In this document: in pieces, positions 1-5,948 of the stretch
Layout of the letters: the number at the start of each line of letters is the position of its first letter
Numbering within the stretch: the stretch's first letter is position 1
Source of the DNA: Bacteroidetes bacterium GWA2_30_7
GTDB lineage: Bacteria > Bacteroidota > Bacteroidia > Bacteroidales > GWF2-33-38
Reading direction: 5' to 3'
Length of the DNA stretch: 5,948 nucleotides
NCBI GenBank assembly: GCA_001768155.1
Contig: MENC01000126.1
Location: 1,979 to 7,926 of the forward strand
Position numbers and translations under genes: made by a program
The notes under the pieces: model-generated
Seen by the model: the letters and a program-made list of their open reading frames with translations, nothing else
Told to the model about the DNA's origin: nothing
The model's database searches: none

Positions 1-122
1 ATATCATCATAAGACTGTGTTAAGTTTTCCAGTTTTTGATATGCTTCTGAAACAGCTTTAAGTTTCCCAACTTCCTTGTCAAAGTCTTCAAGGGTTGTAT
101 TAAATTTCTGCAAGTTGCTCAT
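1..122 (-). CDS. Partial third operon gene: N-terminus of a predicted coiled-coil protein of unknown function
   Basis: An ATG at 122-120 opens a frame that stays open for 40 codons to the left edge, so only the N-terminus is visible. It overlaps the 3' end of the helicase gene by 23 bases in another frame, which suggests translational coupling as the third cistron. The peptide begins MSNLQKFNTTLEDF and is rich in Glu, Lys, Gln and Leu. Hydrophobic residues L4, F7, L11, F14, V18 and L21 follow a strict 3-4 heptad spacing, which shifts by a stutter to V24, Y28 and L31, so an amphipathic helix or coiled coil is likely. No signal peptide, membrane segment or catalytic motif is visible. I do not recognise the family. 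A coiled-coil subunit could tether or oligomerise the helicase and nuclease partners, but that is inference. A chance open frame is possible; the helix-like composition and operon position argue against it. Confidence 0.72.
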   Translation of the reverse strand, partial: MSNLQKFNTTLEDFDKEVGKLKAVSEAYQKLENLTQSYDD

Positions 123-3100
123 ATAGTTGTATGTTAAGTTTTTTTAATTCAATTAATTTTTCTGAATATACATCATTTAGCAAATATGCTAAATCGTAAT
201 ATTCTGCAAGTATTTCAAGTTTTTCGGGATAAAATTTGGTTAATGATAAACACAACATCATTTTCTGGTCTTCATCGAGATTTTTACCTAATACCATTAG
301 AGTGGATAAAAACTTTTCTTGGTCAGAAATTGAGAATGTAAGTTTAATTGTTTCAATTGCACTTTCAAATCGTTCTCTGCCATCGCTATCTTGATATTCA
401 TTGAGTGCTAAACGAACAAAACCACTTAAAAAATTTAGTCCTAAATTATTTCGATAGCTTTCCAAAAAACGACTTATACTGTCTCTCAGCTTTTTGAATT
501 CTAATTCATTTGGGAATTGATTATTGGTTGTTAAAACTTCAAACCATTTTTCATACTCTTTTGGATTTTCAGCAATGTGCTGAAGAACAAAAGTTGTTTC
601 TGAAAAAATAAAATAACTATCAATACGGCTTTTAAAACTATCGCTATCTTCAAATTGACTACACCAATCAGACAACGTTTTTAATGATTGTTTGCGGTTA
701 TACGCAATATTCTCGAAAGTCCAGTTTAGTAAATACCAAATTGATTTTTCTAAAACACTTGATTTCTTTATTTTCGAAATTTCTGTGGCAACATCTGTAT
801 TGGGTTCATATTTTGCAATATAACTTGATACACTTTTTACAATTGCAGAATCATTTACAACATTGAAGTGAACTTCATAATGAGTATTAAAGTCTGTTGT
901 CCAATCTGAAACAATACCCAATAAACTTAATCTATATATTGCTTTTTGCAAAACATCAGATTTGATATCCAGTTTTGATAATGCATCATTCCAAAATATT
1001 CTTACTTTGGTTTCACTCTTAAAATACAGATTTATAATGCCCTTAATAATTTCAAAATCATCTTCAATGTCTTTCTGATCTTTAATAAAAAGGTGAACTT
1101 GCTGAAAAATATCCTTACCATCCCATTTAACTATATCGCTGATTTTTTTCATTTCAGCAAAAGTTGTATCCTTATGAAAAAGTCTCTCAACTTTATCAGC
1201 TTCTAATGTTTCAGGTGAATAAAGCACAAAGCATTTCCCAGTTTTCCATTTGTTTTCATTTCGATTTTTATCCCATCTGCCTGCTCTTCCTGCTTCTTGA
1301 TATAATGCTTCTACTGAACTAGGTAACCCAAAATGAAAAGTGTAAAAAATATTTTGTTTGTCAATACCCATTCCAAATGCCTTTGTTGCAACTAAAATTT
1401 GATATTTATCTTTTTTAAAATCCTTTTGAACTTGAATTTTATGATTGGTAAATTCTTCCTTGCTCATTACAGGGATGTCATTACCTATTAATAATTGATA
1501 CCATTTAGGATTTCTAGTTGCCTTAATCTCATATAGTTTATTATCAATAATACGTTTCACTAAAGCTATATTTAAGCCTTCTTTTTTTAGAATCAACTTG
1601 ATTTCATTTTCAATGAAATCTATATTTGTAATTTTAGTGGCTTCAATTAACAATTTGCTTTTGATTTTTGGTACTTCACCTGAAAACCAATTTACTTTAT
1701 TTTGATAATAAATATTCACATGATTTGAAAGAGGAAAACAACCGTAATTACCATTTACATTTGGTGTAAAAATTATACCTGCCTTTTCTTTTGTTTCAGT
1801 AAAGCTTTCATTTTCTCGCAATTCATTTATTAGAGATTGTATTTTTTCTCTTTTGTATCCGTTGTCATTAATTACTTCAAACTGTAATTCTTTACGGCTA
1901 TAGTCTAAAAGCGATTTTATATTTTCATCTTCAAGCCTCTGTTTTCTCCTTGAAAACTCAATTTTTATATCTTTTAGAACATTTACGGAAGCTGTTGCCG
2001 TTAATCCAATAAACTTAATTTTCCCATCTCCGTTTTCATCTTTAGGACTTAATTTGTCTATTGTTTTTGCCAAATTTAGATAAGAGGTTCTAAAATCGTG
2101 TCCCCATTCCGACAAACAATGAACTTCATCAACAACAGCATAAGCAATTGAAAAATTGGCAATTATTGAAGAAATTTTTTCTCTAAATGAAGGTATTTGA
2201 AATTTCTCTGGTGAAATCCAAACAAATAAATATCGTCCTTGCTCAAAATCCGTTTCTATCTGTCTGCGTTCTTCTTTGTCTAAATCACTGGTTATGAAAC
2301 TTACATTAGTGATAAGCATATTTACCAAATTTTCGTTTTGGTCATACATCAATGATTTAATAGGACAAACAACGAAATTGATACTTGGTTGTAATAAACA
2401 AGGAAGTTGATAGCATAAGGATTTACCACCGCCAGTTGGCAATAACCCTATTGTATCTTTTCGATTCAACGCATTTGAAATAATTGGAAATTGACCTTCT
2501 CGGAATTTTATTTTATCAAAAATGTTTTGTAAAAAGAACTCTAAAACGGGTTTATCTTCGTCCGTAACATTGTAATTTATTGGCTCGGCGGTACTAACTC
2601 TGAAATAATTTTTGTCTTTGACTATATCAAAATAATCAGTTCGCAAATAAATCACATCAGGATTTAATTTATTCTCATCAGAATATCTTTTAAATAATGA
2701 GAAGTCAATGTTTATGGCTTTGGTAGTTGGTACAAATTCGCTTTGTTTGTTAGTAATTTTGATATTATAATTTGGCTTTTCAAGTTTTTTTTTGTTTTTG
2801 AGTTGATAAAGGTTATCTAACCAAATATGCAAATCAATGATTGCTAATTCAGGGAAATTACCCAAATCTTCATTCGATAGAATATTGAAATTCCAATTTT
2901 CGTTAAAGTTTAAATAATTGTATGTAATTAACTCTATGAGTAAAACCTGAAAACGAATTATTGCCGTAGGCAATAATTTGGTTTTAATTTCTGTATCACT
3001 CATTCGATTTGCTTCTATTTTCTCACAAGCACTTTTGTAAAAAGTTAATAGTTTATCAAACCTTGAAAGATGTTCTAAAATCAGTCTTACTTTTTCAGTG

Positions 3101-3678
3101 TAACTGCCATTTTGTAGTTCTGATGTACTTATTCTTATAGTAGTAACTCCTTGTCCTGAAAGATAATTATCTCTGGTTGTATCGGAAACTCTTGTTACTT
3201 CATCAGTTTTATGTTGCTGTCCGTCAATTTCAATAACAAGTTTCGCCTGAGGCAAATAAAAATCAACTTGTTGATTGATGAAATTTCTATTTTCTTCACC
3301 AACAATCTCATTTATCTCAATTTCAGGAATGATTAAAGATTGAACAAAAGAATATACCCCAAATTCGTTTGGAATTATTCTTTCAAAGAAATCCTTGGCG
3401 GGATAATAATTTCGTTCTTTATCTCCTTTTATCGTGTTATTCCAGATTGGTGTCTGTTTGGTTGCGAATAAAAATCTATCATTGAAATTATCAAGATTAT
3501 GAATTTCGCCAATTTTAGATTGCAGGTATTTAGATAGAGTTGTCGGAAATCCACGTTGTAAAATATTCTTTAGAACGTATAAAATCGGAAGATAATCACT
3601 CTTTATAGGATTTTCAACCAAATTCTGAATCACAAAATTGGGATTTGTATATGTATAATTTGCAGTATATTTTTTCAT
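100..3678 (-). CDS. RecQ-like DEAD/DEAH-box helicase with N-terminal DUF559 (Vsr-like PD-(D/E)XK) nuclease domain
   Basis: A 1192-residue predicted nuclease-helicase. Residues 105-205 resemble DUF559/Vsr-like endonucleases: D139 in VDFYLP, then E150-I-D152-G with H156, then a GVTTIRIS strand near 177-184. Residues 390-830 form a superfamily 2 RecQ-type core: motif 0 FREGQ (392-396), Walker A PTGGGKS (414-420), Ia CPIKSLMYDQ (438-447), II DEVH (517-520) followed by the RecQ aromatic loop CLSEWGHDFR, III LTATA (559-563), IV GIIFT (634-638), V ATKAFGMGID (764-773) and VI YQEAGRAGR (793-801). All ATPase motifs look intact. The Cys cluster of the RecQ zinc domain and an HRDC domain are absent; about residues 895-940 could be a winged helix, and the rest of the C-terminus is helical and unassigned. 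It is too divergent to be housekeeping RecQ. It starts 9 bases after the upstream stop without a Shine-Dalgarno. Likely role: ATP-driven DNA translocation or unwinding coupled to cleavage, probably in defence (inference). Confidence 0.9.
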   Translation of the reverse strand: MKKYTANYTYTNPNFVIQNLVENPIKSDYLPILYVLKNILQRGFPTTLSKYLQSKIGEIHNLDNFNDRFLFATKQTPIWNNTIKGDKERNYYPAKDFFERIIPNEFGVYSFVQSLIIPEIEINEIVGEENRNFINQQVDFYLPQAKLVIEIDGQQHKTDEVTRVSDTTRDNYLSGQGVTTIRISTSELQNGSYTEKVRLILEHLSRFDKLLTFYKSACEKIEANRMSDTEIKTKLLPTAIIRFQVLLIELITYNYLNFNENWNFNILSNEDLGNFPELAIIDLHIWLDNLYQLKNKKKLEKPNYNIKITNKQSEFVPTTKAINIDFSLFKRYSDENKLNPDVIYLRTDYFDIVKDKNYFRVSTAEPINYNVTDEDKPVLEFFLQNIFDKIKFREGQFPIISNALNRKDTIGLLPTGGGKSLCYQLPCLLQPSINFVVCPIKSLMYDQNENLVNMLITNVSFITSDLDKEERRQIETDFEQGRYLFVWISPEKFQIPSFREKISSIIANFSIAYAVVDEVHCLSEWGHDFRTSYLNLAKTIDKLSPKDENGDGKIKFIGLTATASVNVLKDIKIEFSRRKQRLEDENIKSLLDYSRKELQFEVINDNGYKREKIQSLINELRENESFTETKEKAGIIFTPNVNGNYGCFPLSNHVNIYYQNKVNWFSGEVPKIKSKLLIEATKITNIDFIENEIKLILKKEGLNIALVKRIIDNKLYEIKATRNPKWYQLLIGNDIPVMSKEEFTNHKIQVQKDFKKDKYQILVATKAFGMGIDKQNIFYTFHFGLPSSVEALYQEAGRAGRWDKNRNENKWKTGKCFVLYSPETLEADKVERLFHKDTTFAEMKKISDIVKWDGKDIFQQVHLFIKDQKDIEDDFEIIKGIINLYFKSETKVRIFWNDALSKLDIKSDVLQKAIYRLSLLGIVSDWTTDFNTHYEVHFNVVNDSAIVKSVSSYIAKYEPNTDVATEISKIKKSSVLEKSIWYLLNWTFENIAYNRKQSLKTLSDWCSQFEDSDSFKSRIDSYFIFSETTFVLQHIAENPKEYEKWFEVLTTNNQFPNELEFKKLRDSISRFLESYRNNLGLNFLSGFVRLALNEYQDSDGRERFESAIETIKLTFSISDQEKFLSTLMVLGKNLDEDQKMMLCLSLTKFYPEKLEILAEYYDLAYLLNDVYSEKLIELKKLNIQLYEQLAEI

Positions 3679-3687
3679 TCAATCAAT

Positions 3688-5202
3688 CTATCGTTTTGAT
3701 TCCCAATTGACTAGATCAGTCAAATTAATTATCCTTGTATTTCTAGTAATTACAGGAAATCTAGAAATTACAAAATGCTCAATGTCATTGATATCCGTTT
3801 TTGTTTTAATAAGTGCTTCTCTTTGTTCTTCCTTAATCAAAGCATTCTCATAATATTTACATAGGCGCTTATTGAATCTTCCTATTTTCTTGTAGTCATA
3901 GCATACTCTTGAAATATCAATAAAATTGTTTTTGCATTGAAAATTGAATACCTTATTGTTTTTAATCGTGATTAAGTCAAATTCTTTATGGTTTATTCTT
4001 GTAATTCCAGTCGGTTTAAAACCTTTATCTTCAAGAATTTTTGAAGCTTTATCTTCAAAAACAAATCCAGAATGAATTTGGAACGTTTTGTTTTTTAATA
4101 AAGATTGAGATAATGTCCTGTAAACAAGTCGAGAAAGTAAAATCACTGTTGAGTAATATGTAGTTCCTAATCTTTGAAATGGATAATAATTATTTAGGTT
4201 TTCAAAATAATCTGATGAATGTGAATACAGAATTAATGATTTATACTTTTGAACAATTTTTTTAAAGTCCGTTTCTTCTATAATAATATGGAAGTCATCA
4301 ATAAGATAAACACTTATATCACAAAAAAGAGAGTTCAGTTCTTTAAATTCAATATTTTTACTTATTTTATATTTATCAAATGCACCCTCAATTAATGCCA
4401 TTGTATTTGCAACTTCACTGAATGAGAATATTTTATTGCTTGATTTTGACAACATATTCTTATGAACAATAATATCCGGACGTAATTCTATTTGGTCAAT
4501 TAGAGAAAGACGCTCAGGCTCCATAAAGAAACCTTCCAAGTGGTTGTATTCAAAATTTCGCTTTGCAATAACACCATCAGATTCCATCTCAAAGTCAGGC
4601 AAACAATGATTTAGAAGTAAGTTATAATAGGCTGTCGTTATATTTACTAAACAACTATCCATTGTATATTGTAGAAAATTTAATGTATCCAAATAGTTAA
4701 CTACTTTTGACCCCTTTGCTATTTTTGGAATTAAATTTAATGTTGTAACATAATAAGCTCGTCTTGACTGAACATATTCAATACAATTTTTAGTGTCGGA
4801 TAAATTTAACTTATTTCCCTGCTGTTTGAAAATTCCATGGCTTTTGTATGATTCATTTATTGCGGAACACATCAATGTTAATTGCTGAAATCTAATGGCA
4901 ATATTTTTTTCAAATTTGTTTTCTAACAGTTCAATAATTCTCTTTAAATGTGGAAGATTATTTGGGTCAAGAAAGTTGATGTTTAACCTAAGGAATACGT
5001 CAATTTCATCAGAATTGGATAGTTCCAAGGGAATATTAATTAATTCTTCAATAGACCTTACAATAGATCGCCAATTACTATAAAGTTGCGTTGGCTCGTA
5101 TTCAGAAATAGTTTTGTAGAAATTGTCAATATGATATTTTATAGACTCTTCAAAAATATTGTCAAGTTGGGTACCTGATATTTTTCCAATTGGTAATTCC
5201 AT
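3688..5202 (-). CDS. Hypothetical protein with C-terminal PD-(D/E)XK (Mrr-like, QxK) nuclease-like domain
   Basis: First gene of the operon, 504 residues. Residues 1-370 look mostly helical, with no motif I recognise and no signal peptide or membrane segment. From about 375 a restriction-endonuclease-like fold is suggested: GFVFEDKASKILEDKGF (379-395, helix with E383), then EFDLITI (407-413, candidate catalytic D409), then the strand VFNFQCKN (418-425) ending in Q422-x-K424. This D...QxK arrangement is typical of Mrr-type nucleases, in which Gln replaces the usual acidic residue. A basic helical stretch (about 436-465) and a VISRFPVITRN strand region (478-488) follow. The ATG at 5202 is favoured because an in-frame TAG lies one codon upstream (5208-5206). 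It stops 9 bases before the helicase gene, so the two should be co-transcribed. It is a cytoplasmic candidate DNA-recognition and cleavage subunit; the target is unknown. The catalytic assignment rests on motif spacing only. Confidence 0.85.
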   Translation of the reverse strand: MELPIGKISGTQLDNIFEESIKYHIDNFYKTISEYEPTQLYSNWRSIVRSIEELINIPLELSNSDEIDVFLRLNINFLDPNNLPHLKRIIELLENKFEKNIAIRFQQLTLMCSAINESYKSHGIFKQQGNKLNLSDTKNCIEYVQSRRAYYVTTLNLIPKIAKGSKVVNYLDTLNFLQYTMDSCLVNITTAYYNLLLNHCLPDFEMESDGVIAKRNFEYNHLEGFFMEPERLSLIDQIELRPDIIVHKNMLSKSSNKIFSFSEVANTMALIEGAFDKYKISKNIEFKELNSLFCDISVYLIDDFHIIIEETDFKKIVQKYKSLILYSHSSDYFENLNNYYPFQRLGTTYYSTVILLSRLVYRTLSQSLLKNKTFQIHSGFVFEDKASKILEDKGFKPTGITRINHKEFDLITIKNNKVFNFQCKNNFIDISRVCYDYKKIGRFNKRLCKYYENALIKEEQREALIKTKTDINDIEHFVISRFPVITRNTRIINLTDLVNWESKR

Positions 5203-5219
5203 TCTCTAAAATTTCTTGT

Positions 5220-5288
5220 TTATTGGTTAGTTTGTTTTATTTGCATTGCCACTAACATCCGTATACTCACTTTACATGTATTTTTCAT
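5220..5288 (-). CDS. Possible 22-codon leader ORF upstream of the nuclease gene
   Basis: On the minus strand, a GGAG three bases before an ATG (5288-5286) opens a 22-codon frame, beginning MKNTCKVSIRML and ending with TAA at 5222-5220. It ends 17 bases before the ATG of the 504-residue gene, inside the predicted leader transcript. It has no recognisable similarity, and Bacteroidota rarely rely on Shine-Dalgarno pairing, so the GGAG is weak support. It could be a leader peptide or a chance frame; chance is more likely. Confidence 0.18.
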   Translation of the reverse strand: MKNTCKVSIRMLVAMQIKQTNQ

Positions 5289-5385
5289 GATCTCCGTTTG
5301 TGTTTATTTGTACATTTACAGATAGTTGATGTTTTTCGCAATAATTGAGTTACATAAAATTATAAACTAAATAATGTGATATTAT

Positions 5386-5416
5386 CAAAAGTAAATCATT
5401 TATTTCAATTGTCAAA
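5386..5416 (-). promoter_or_regulatory. Predicted Bacteroidota-type promoter of the nuclease-helicase operon
   Basis: On the minus strand, TTTG (5416-5413) is followed after 19 bases by TACTTTTG (5393-5386). This matches the Bacteroidota sigma-factor consensus TTTG, 17-23 bases, TAnnTTTG. No other TAnnTTTG occurs on this strand between here and the first gene's ATG. Transcription would start near 5380, giving a leader of roughly 180 bases, and it would run through all three minus-strand genes. The start point is predicted, not measured. Confidence 0.55.
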
Positions 5417-5458
5417 TATCTTTTGCAAAATATTTAACTTATTGTGTTGATTTTTTAT

Positions 5459-5602
5459 TTAATCAAGTCCCTTTGTATTAGTGTGAATATATGCTTCTTT
5501 TGTTTTATTTTTATAATGACTCATGAATCTTTTAAAATGTAAAACTTCTCCATTTTCTATAGCATAATCTGAAATATATTCAAAGTGTCTAAATATTACA
5601 CT
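5459..5602 (-). pseudogene. Probable decayed C-terminal fragment of a tyrosine recombinase (integrase)
   Basis: A 47-codon frame runs from just after a TAA (5605-5603) to a TAA at 5461-5459, with no suitable start. Its peptide follows the C-terminal signature of tyrosine recombinases. An FRH near the beginning may be the remnant of LRHSFATH. ENGEVLHFKRFMSH resembles ENGxDLRYIQELLGH with one residue missing. The ending HYKNKTKEAYIHTNTKG aligns without gaps to the HKSxKTTEIYTHVSTKG type of ending. H29 and Y38 are nine residues apart, the spacing of the catalytic His and nucleophile Tyr in the family. The core-binding domain and the first catalytic Arg are absent, and stops interrupt the frame upstream, so it would be a relic and inactive. 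It points away from the right edge, like the operon, and lies just upstream of the operon promoter. The match is from memory of family motifs over a short peptide, so a chance likeness is possible. Confidence 0.5.
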
Positions 5603-5819
5603 TTACAATTATATTGTACTTGCTTCAGCATCTCAAAGTAGAGGTTGACAAGTCTTTATAAATTTAGTCTGTTAGTAAAAAACTAGTCAAGAAGTATAAT
5701 TAATAAACCATTCAACACATAACTGCCTTTTTCAAACCCCTCTCTTACTGAAATTCCACCCAAAAAGTTTCACTAATCATTTAACAATCAGTCATTTTAA
5801 TAATTTTATATTTTAAGTT

Positions 5820-5851
5820 GCTGATTTTCAGCCTAAAAATAAATTTATTTT
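5820..5851. repeat. Short hairpin (GCTGA/TCAGC) followed by a 16-bp AT-only perfect palindrome
   Basis: GCTGA (5820-5824) and TCAGC (5828-5832) can form a 5-bp stem with a TTT loop. Directly after it, 5836-5851 reads AAAATAAATTTATTTT, a perfect 8+8 palindrome. It could be a weak terminator or a protein-binding site upstream of the presumed mraZ gene. AT-rich palindromes of this size also arise by chance in such DNA. Confidence 0.35.
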
Positions 5852-5886
5852 GATGCAATAATTCACAAAATTTAAAAGTTATTAAC

Positions 5887-5927
5887 AAAGTGGGAAAAAG
5901 TGGAATGAAATGGTTGGAAGTGGGAAA
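5887..5927 (+). promoter_or_regulatory. MraZ-type operator: four TGG(G) boxes with a 10-base period
   Basis: Four boxes start at exactly 10-base intervals: TGGG at 5891, TGGA at 5901, TGGT at 5911 and TGGG at 5921. Each is preceded by an A-rich or G-ended spacer (AAAG, AAAG, GAAA, GAAG). MraZ, the transcription factor encoded by the first gene of the dcw cluster, binds TGGGN direct repeats separated by 5-base spacers, so a one-helical-turn period on the coding strand is the known arrangement. The array faces right, so mraZ should start within a short distance beyond the window. The outer boxes are perfect; the two inner ones are degenerate. Confidence 0.72.
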
Positions 5928-5943
5928 TTTTTATTTATTTTTA
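5914..5943 (+). promoter_or_regulatory. Candidate promoter of the presumed mraZ/dcw operon, overlapping the MraZ boxes
   Basis: TTG (5914-5916, between the third and fourth boxes) lies 19 bases before TATTTTTA (5936-5943), which is one mismatch from the Bacteroidota consensus TAnnTTTG. An MraZ array covering the upstream promoter element would fit the autorepression known for MraZ. The AT-rich composition makes near-matches common, so confidence is limited. Confidence 0.35.
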
Positions 5944-5948
5944 CCCTC

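Larger units (their letters stand above)
5203..5948. other. 746-bp region without an intact large gene, between the operon and the right edge
   Basis: Both strands contain many stops and no frame of normal gene length. The content, from left to right, is an operon leader with a possible 22-codon ORF (5203-5380), a predicted operon promoter (5386-5416), a recombinase relic (5459-5602), an AT-rich stretch without recognisable features (5606-5815), a small hairpin and a 16-bp palindrome (5820-5851), and periodic MraZ-like boxes with a candidate plus-strand promoter (5887-5943). I see no tRNA, CRISPR array or convincing intrinsic terminator. Confidence 0.8.

Noticed and set aside
684..866. 60-codon plus-strand open frame
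   Set aside because: It lies wholly inside and antisense to the helicase coding region and its composition looks like a shadow of that gene.
100..3678. Housekeeping recQ
   Set aside because: About twice the usual RecQ length, lacks the zinc and HRDC domains, and carries an N-terminal nuclease domain in a nuclease operon.
4895..5083. 62-codon plus-strand open frame
   Set aside because: It is antisense to the nuclease-like gene, with no independent start signal or recognisable motif.
1..5202. Assignment to a named defence system such as Hachiman, Zorya, Druantia or DISARM
   Set aside because: The helicase is RecQ-type with a DUF559 fusion, and I see no DUF1837, MotAB-like, methyltransferase or DUF1998 component that would define those systems.
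5582..5604. 7-bp inverted repeat AAAGTGT/ACACTTT with a 9-base loop
   Set aside because: AT-rich, with no T-run on either side, and it overlaps the recombinase relic; not a convincing terminator or regulatory hairpin.
5676..5772. Short minus-strand frame of about 28 codons (contains GISVREGFEKG)
   Set aside because: Too short, without a start codon, and no family likeness; probably chance.
5203..5948. tRNA gene, CRISPR array or riboswitch
   Set aside because: No cloverleaf, no spaced identical repeats of CRISPR length and no recognisable aptamer; the only periodic repeats are the 10-base MraZ-like boxes.

Overview
The window is AT-rich and looks like chromosomal DNA of a Bacteroidota (flavobacteria-like) bacterium. 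Three things suggest this. Neither large gene has a recognisable Shine-Dalgarno sequence. The operon is preceded by a good match to the Bacteroidota promoter (TTTG, 19 bases, TAnnTTTG). The right edge carries MraZ-type operator boxes in an AT-rich leader. The species cannot be named from this sequence alone.

Layout: positions 1-5202 are a tight minus-strand operon, read from right to left. The first gene (5202-3688) is a 504-residue protein of unknown family with a C-terminal PD-(D/E)XK nuclease-like domain of the Mrr-like D...QxK type. Nine bases later comes a 1192-residue protein (3678-100). It joins an N-terminal DUF559/Vsr-like nuclease domain to a RecQ-type helicase core that lacks the RecQ zinc and HRDC domains and has an insertion in the second RecA lobe. 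Its last 23 bases overlap the start of a third gene (122 to beyond the left edge), of which 40 residues are visible, with a coiled-coil-like pattern. Two predicted nucleases, a helicase and a coiled-coil protein in one operon fit a multi-gene anti-phage or anti-plasmid system. I cannot match the combination to a named system, so it is a candidate for an undescribed one; the defence role is inference.

Positions 5203-5948 hold no intact large gene, but they are not empty. They contain a predicted promoter and roughly 180-base leader for the operon, with a possible 22-codon leader ORF. They also contain a 47-codon open frame that looks like the decayed C-terminal end of a tyrosine recombinase (5602-5459, minus strand) and a 16-bp perfect palindrome. 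At the right edge are four TGG(G) boxes with an exact 10-base period. These boxes closely resemble the MraZ operator that precedes mraZ, first gene of the division and cell-wall (dcw) cluster, so that cluster probably begins on the plus strand just outside the window.

The simplest reading is that a mobile or formerly mobile defence cassette, with the remains of its integrase, sits directly upstream of the essential dcw operon and is transcribed away from it.
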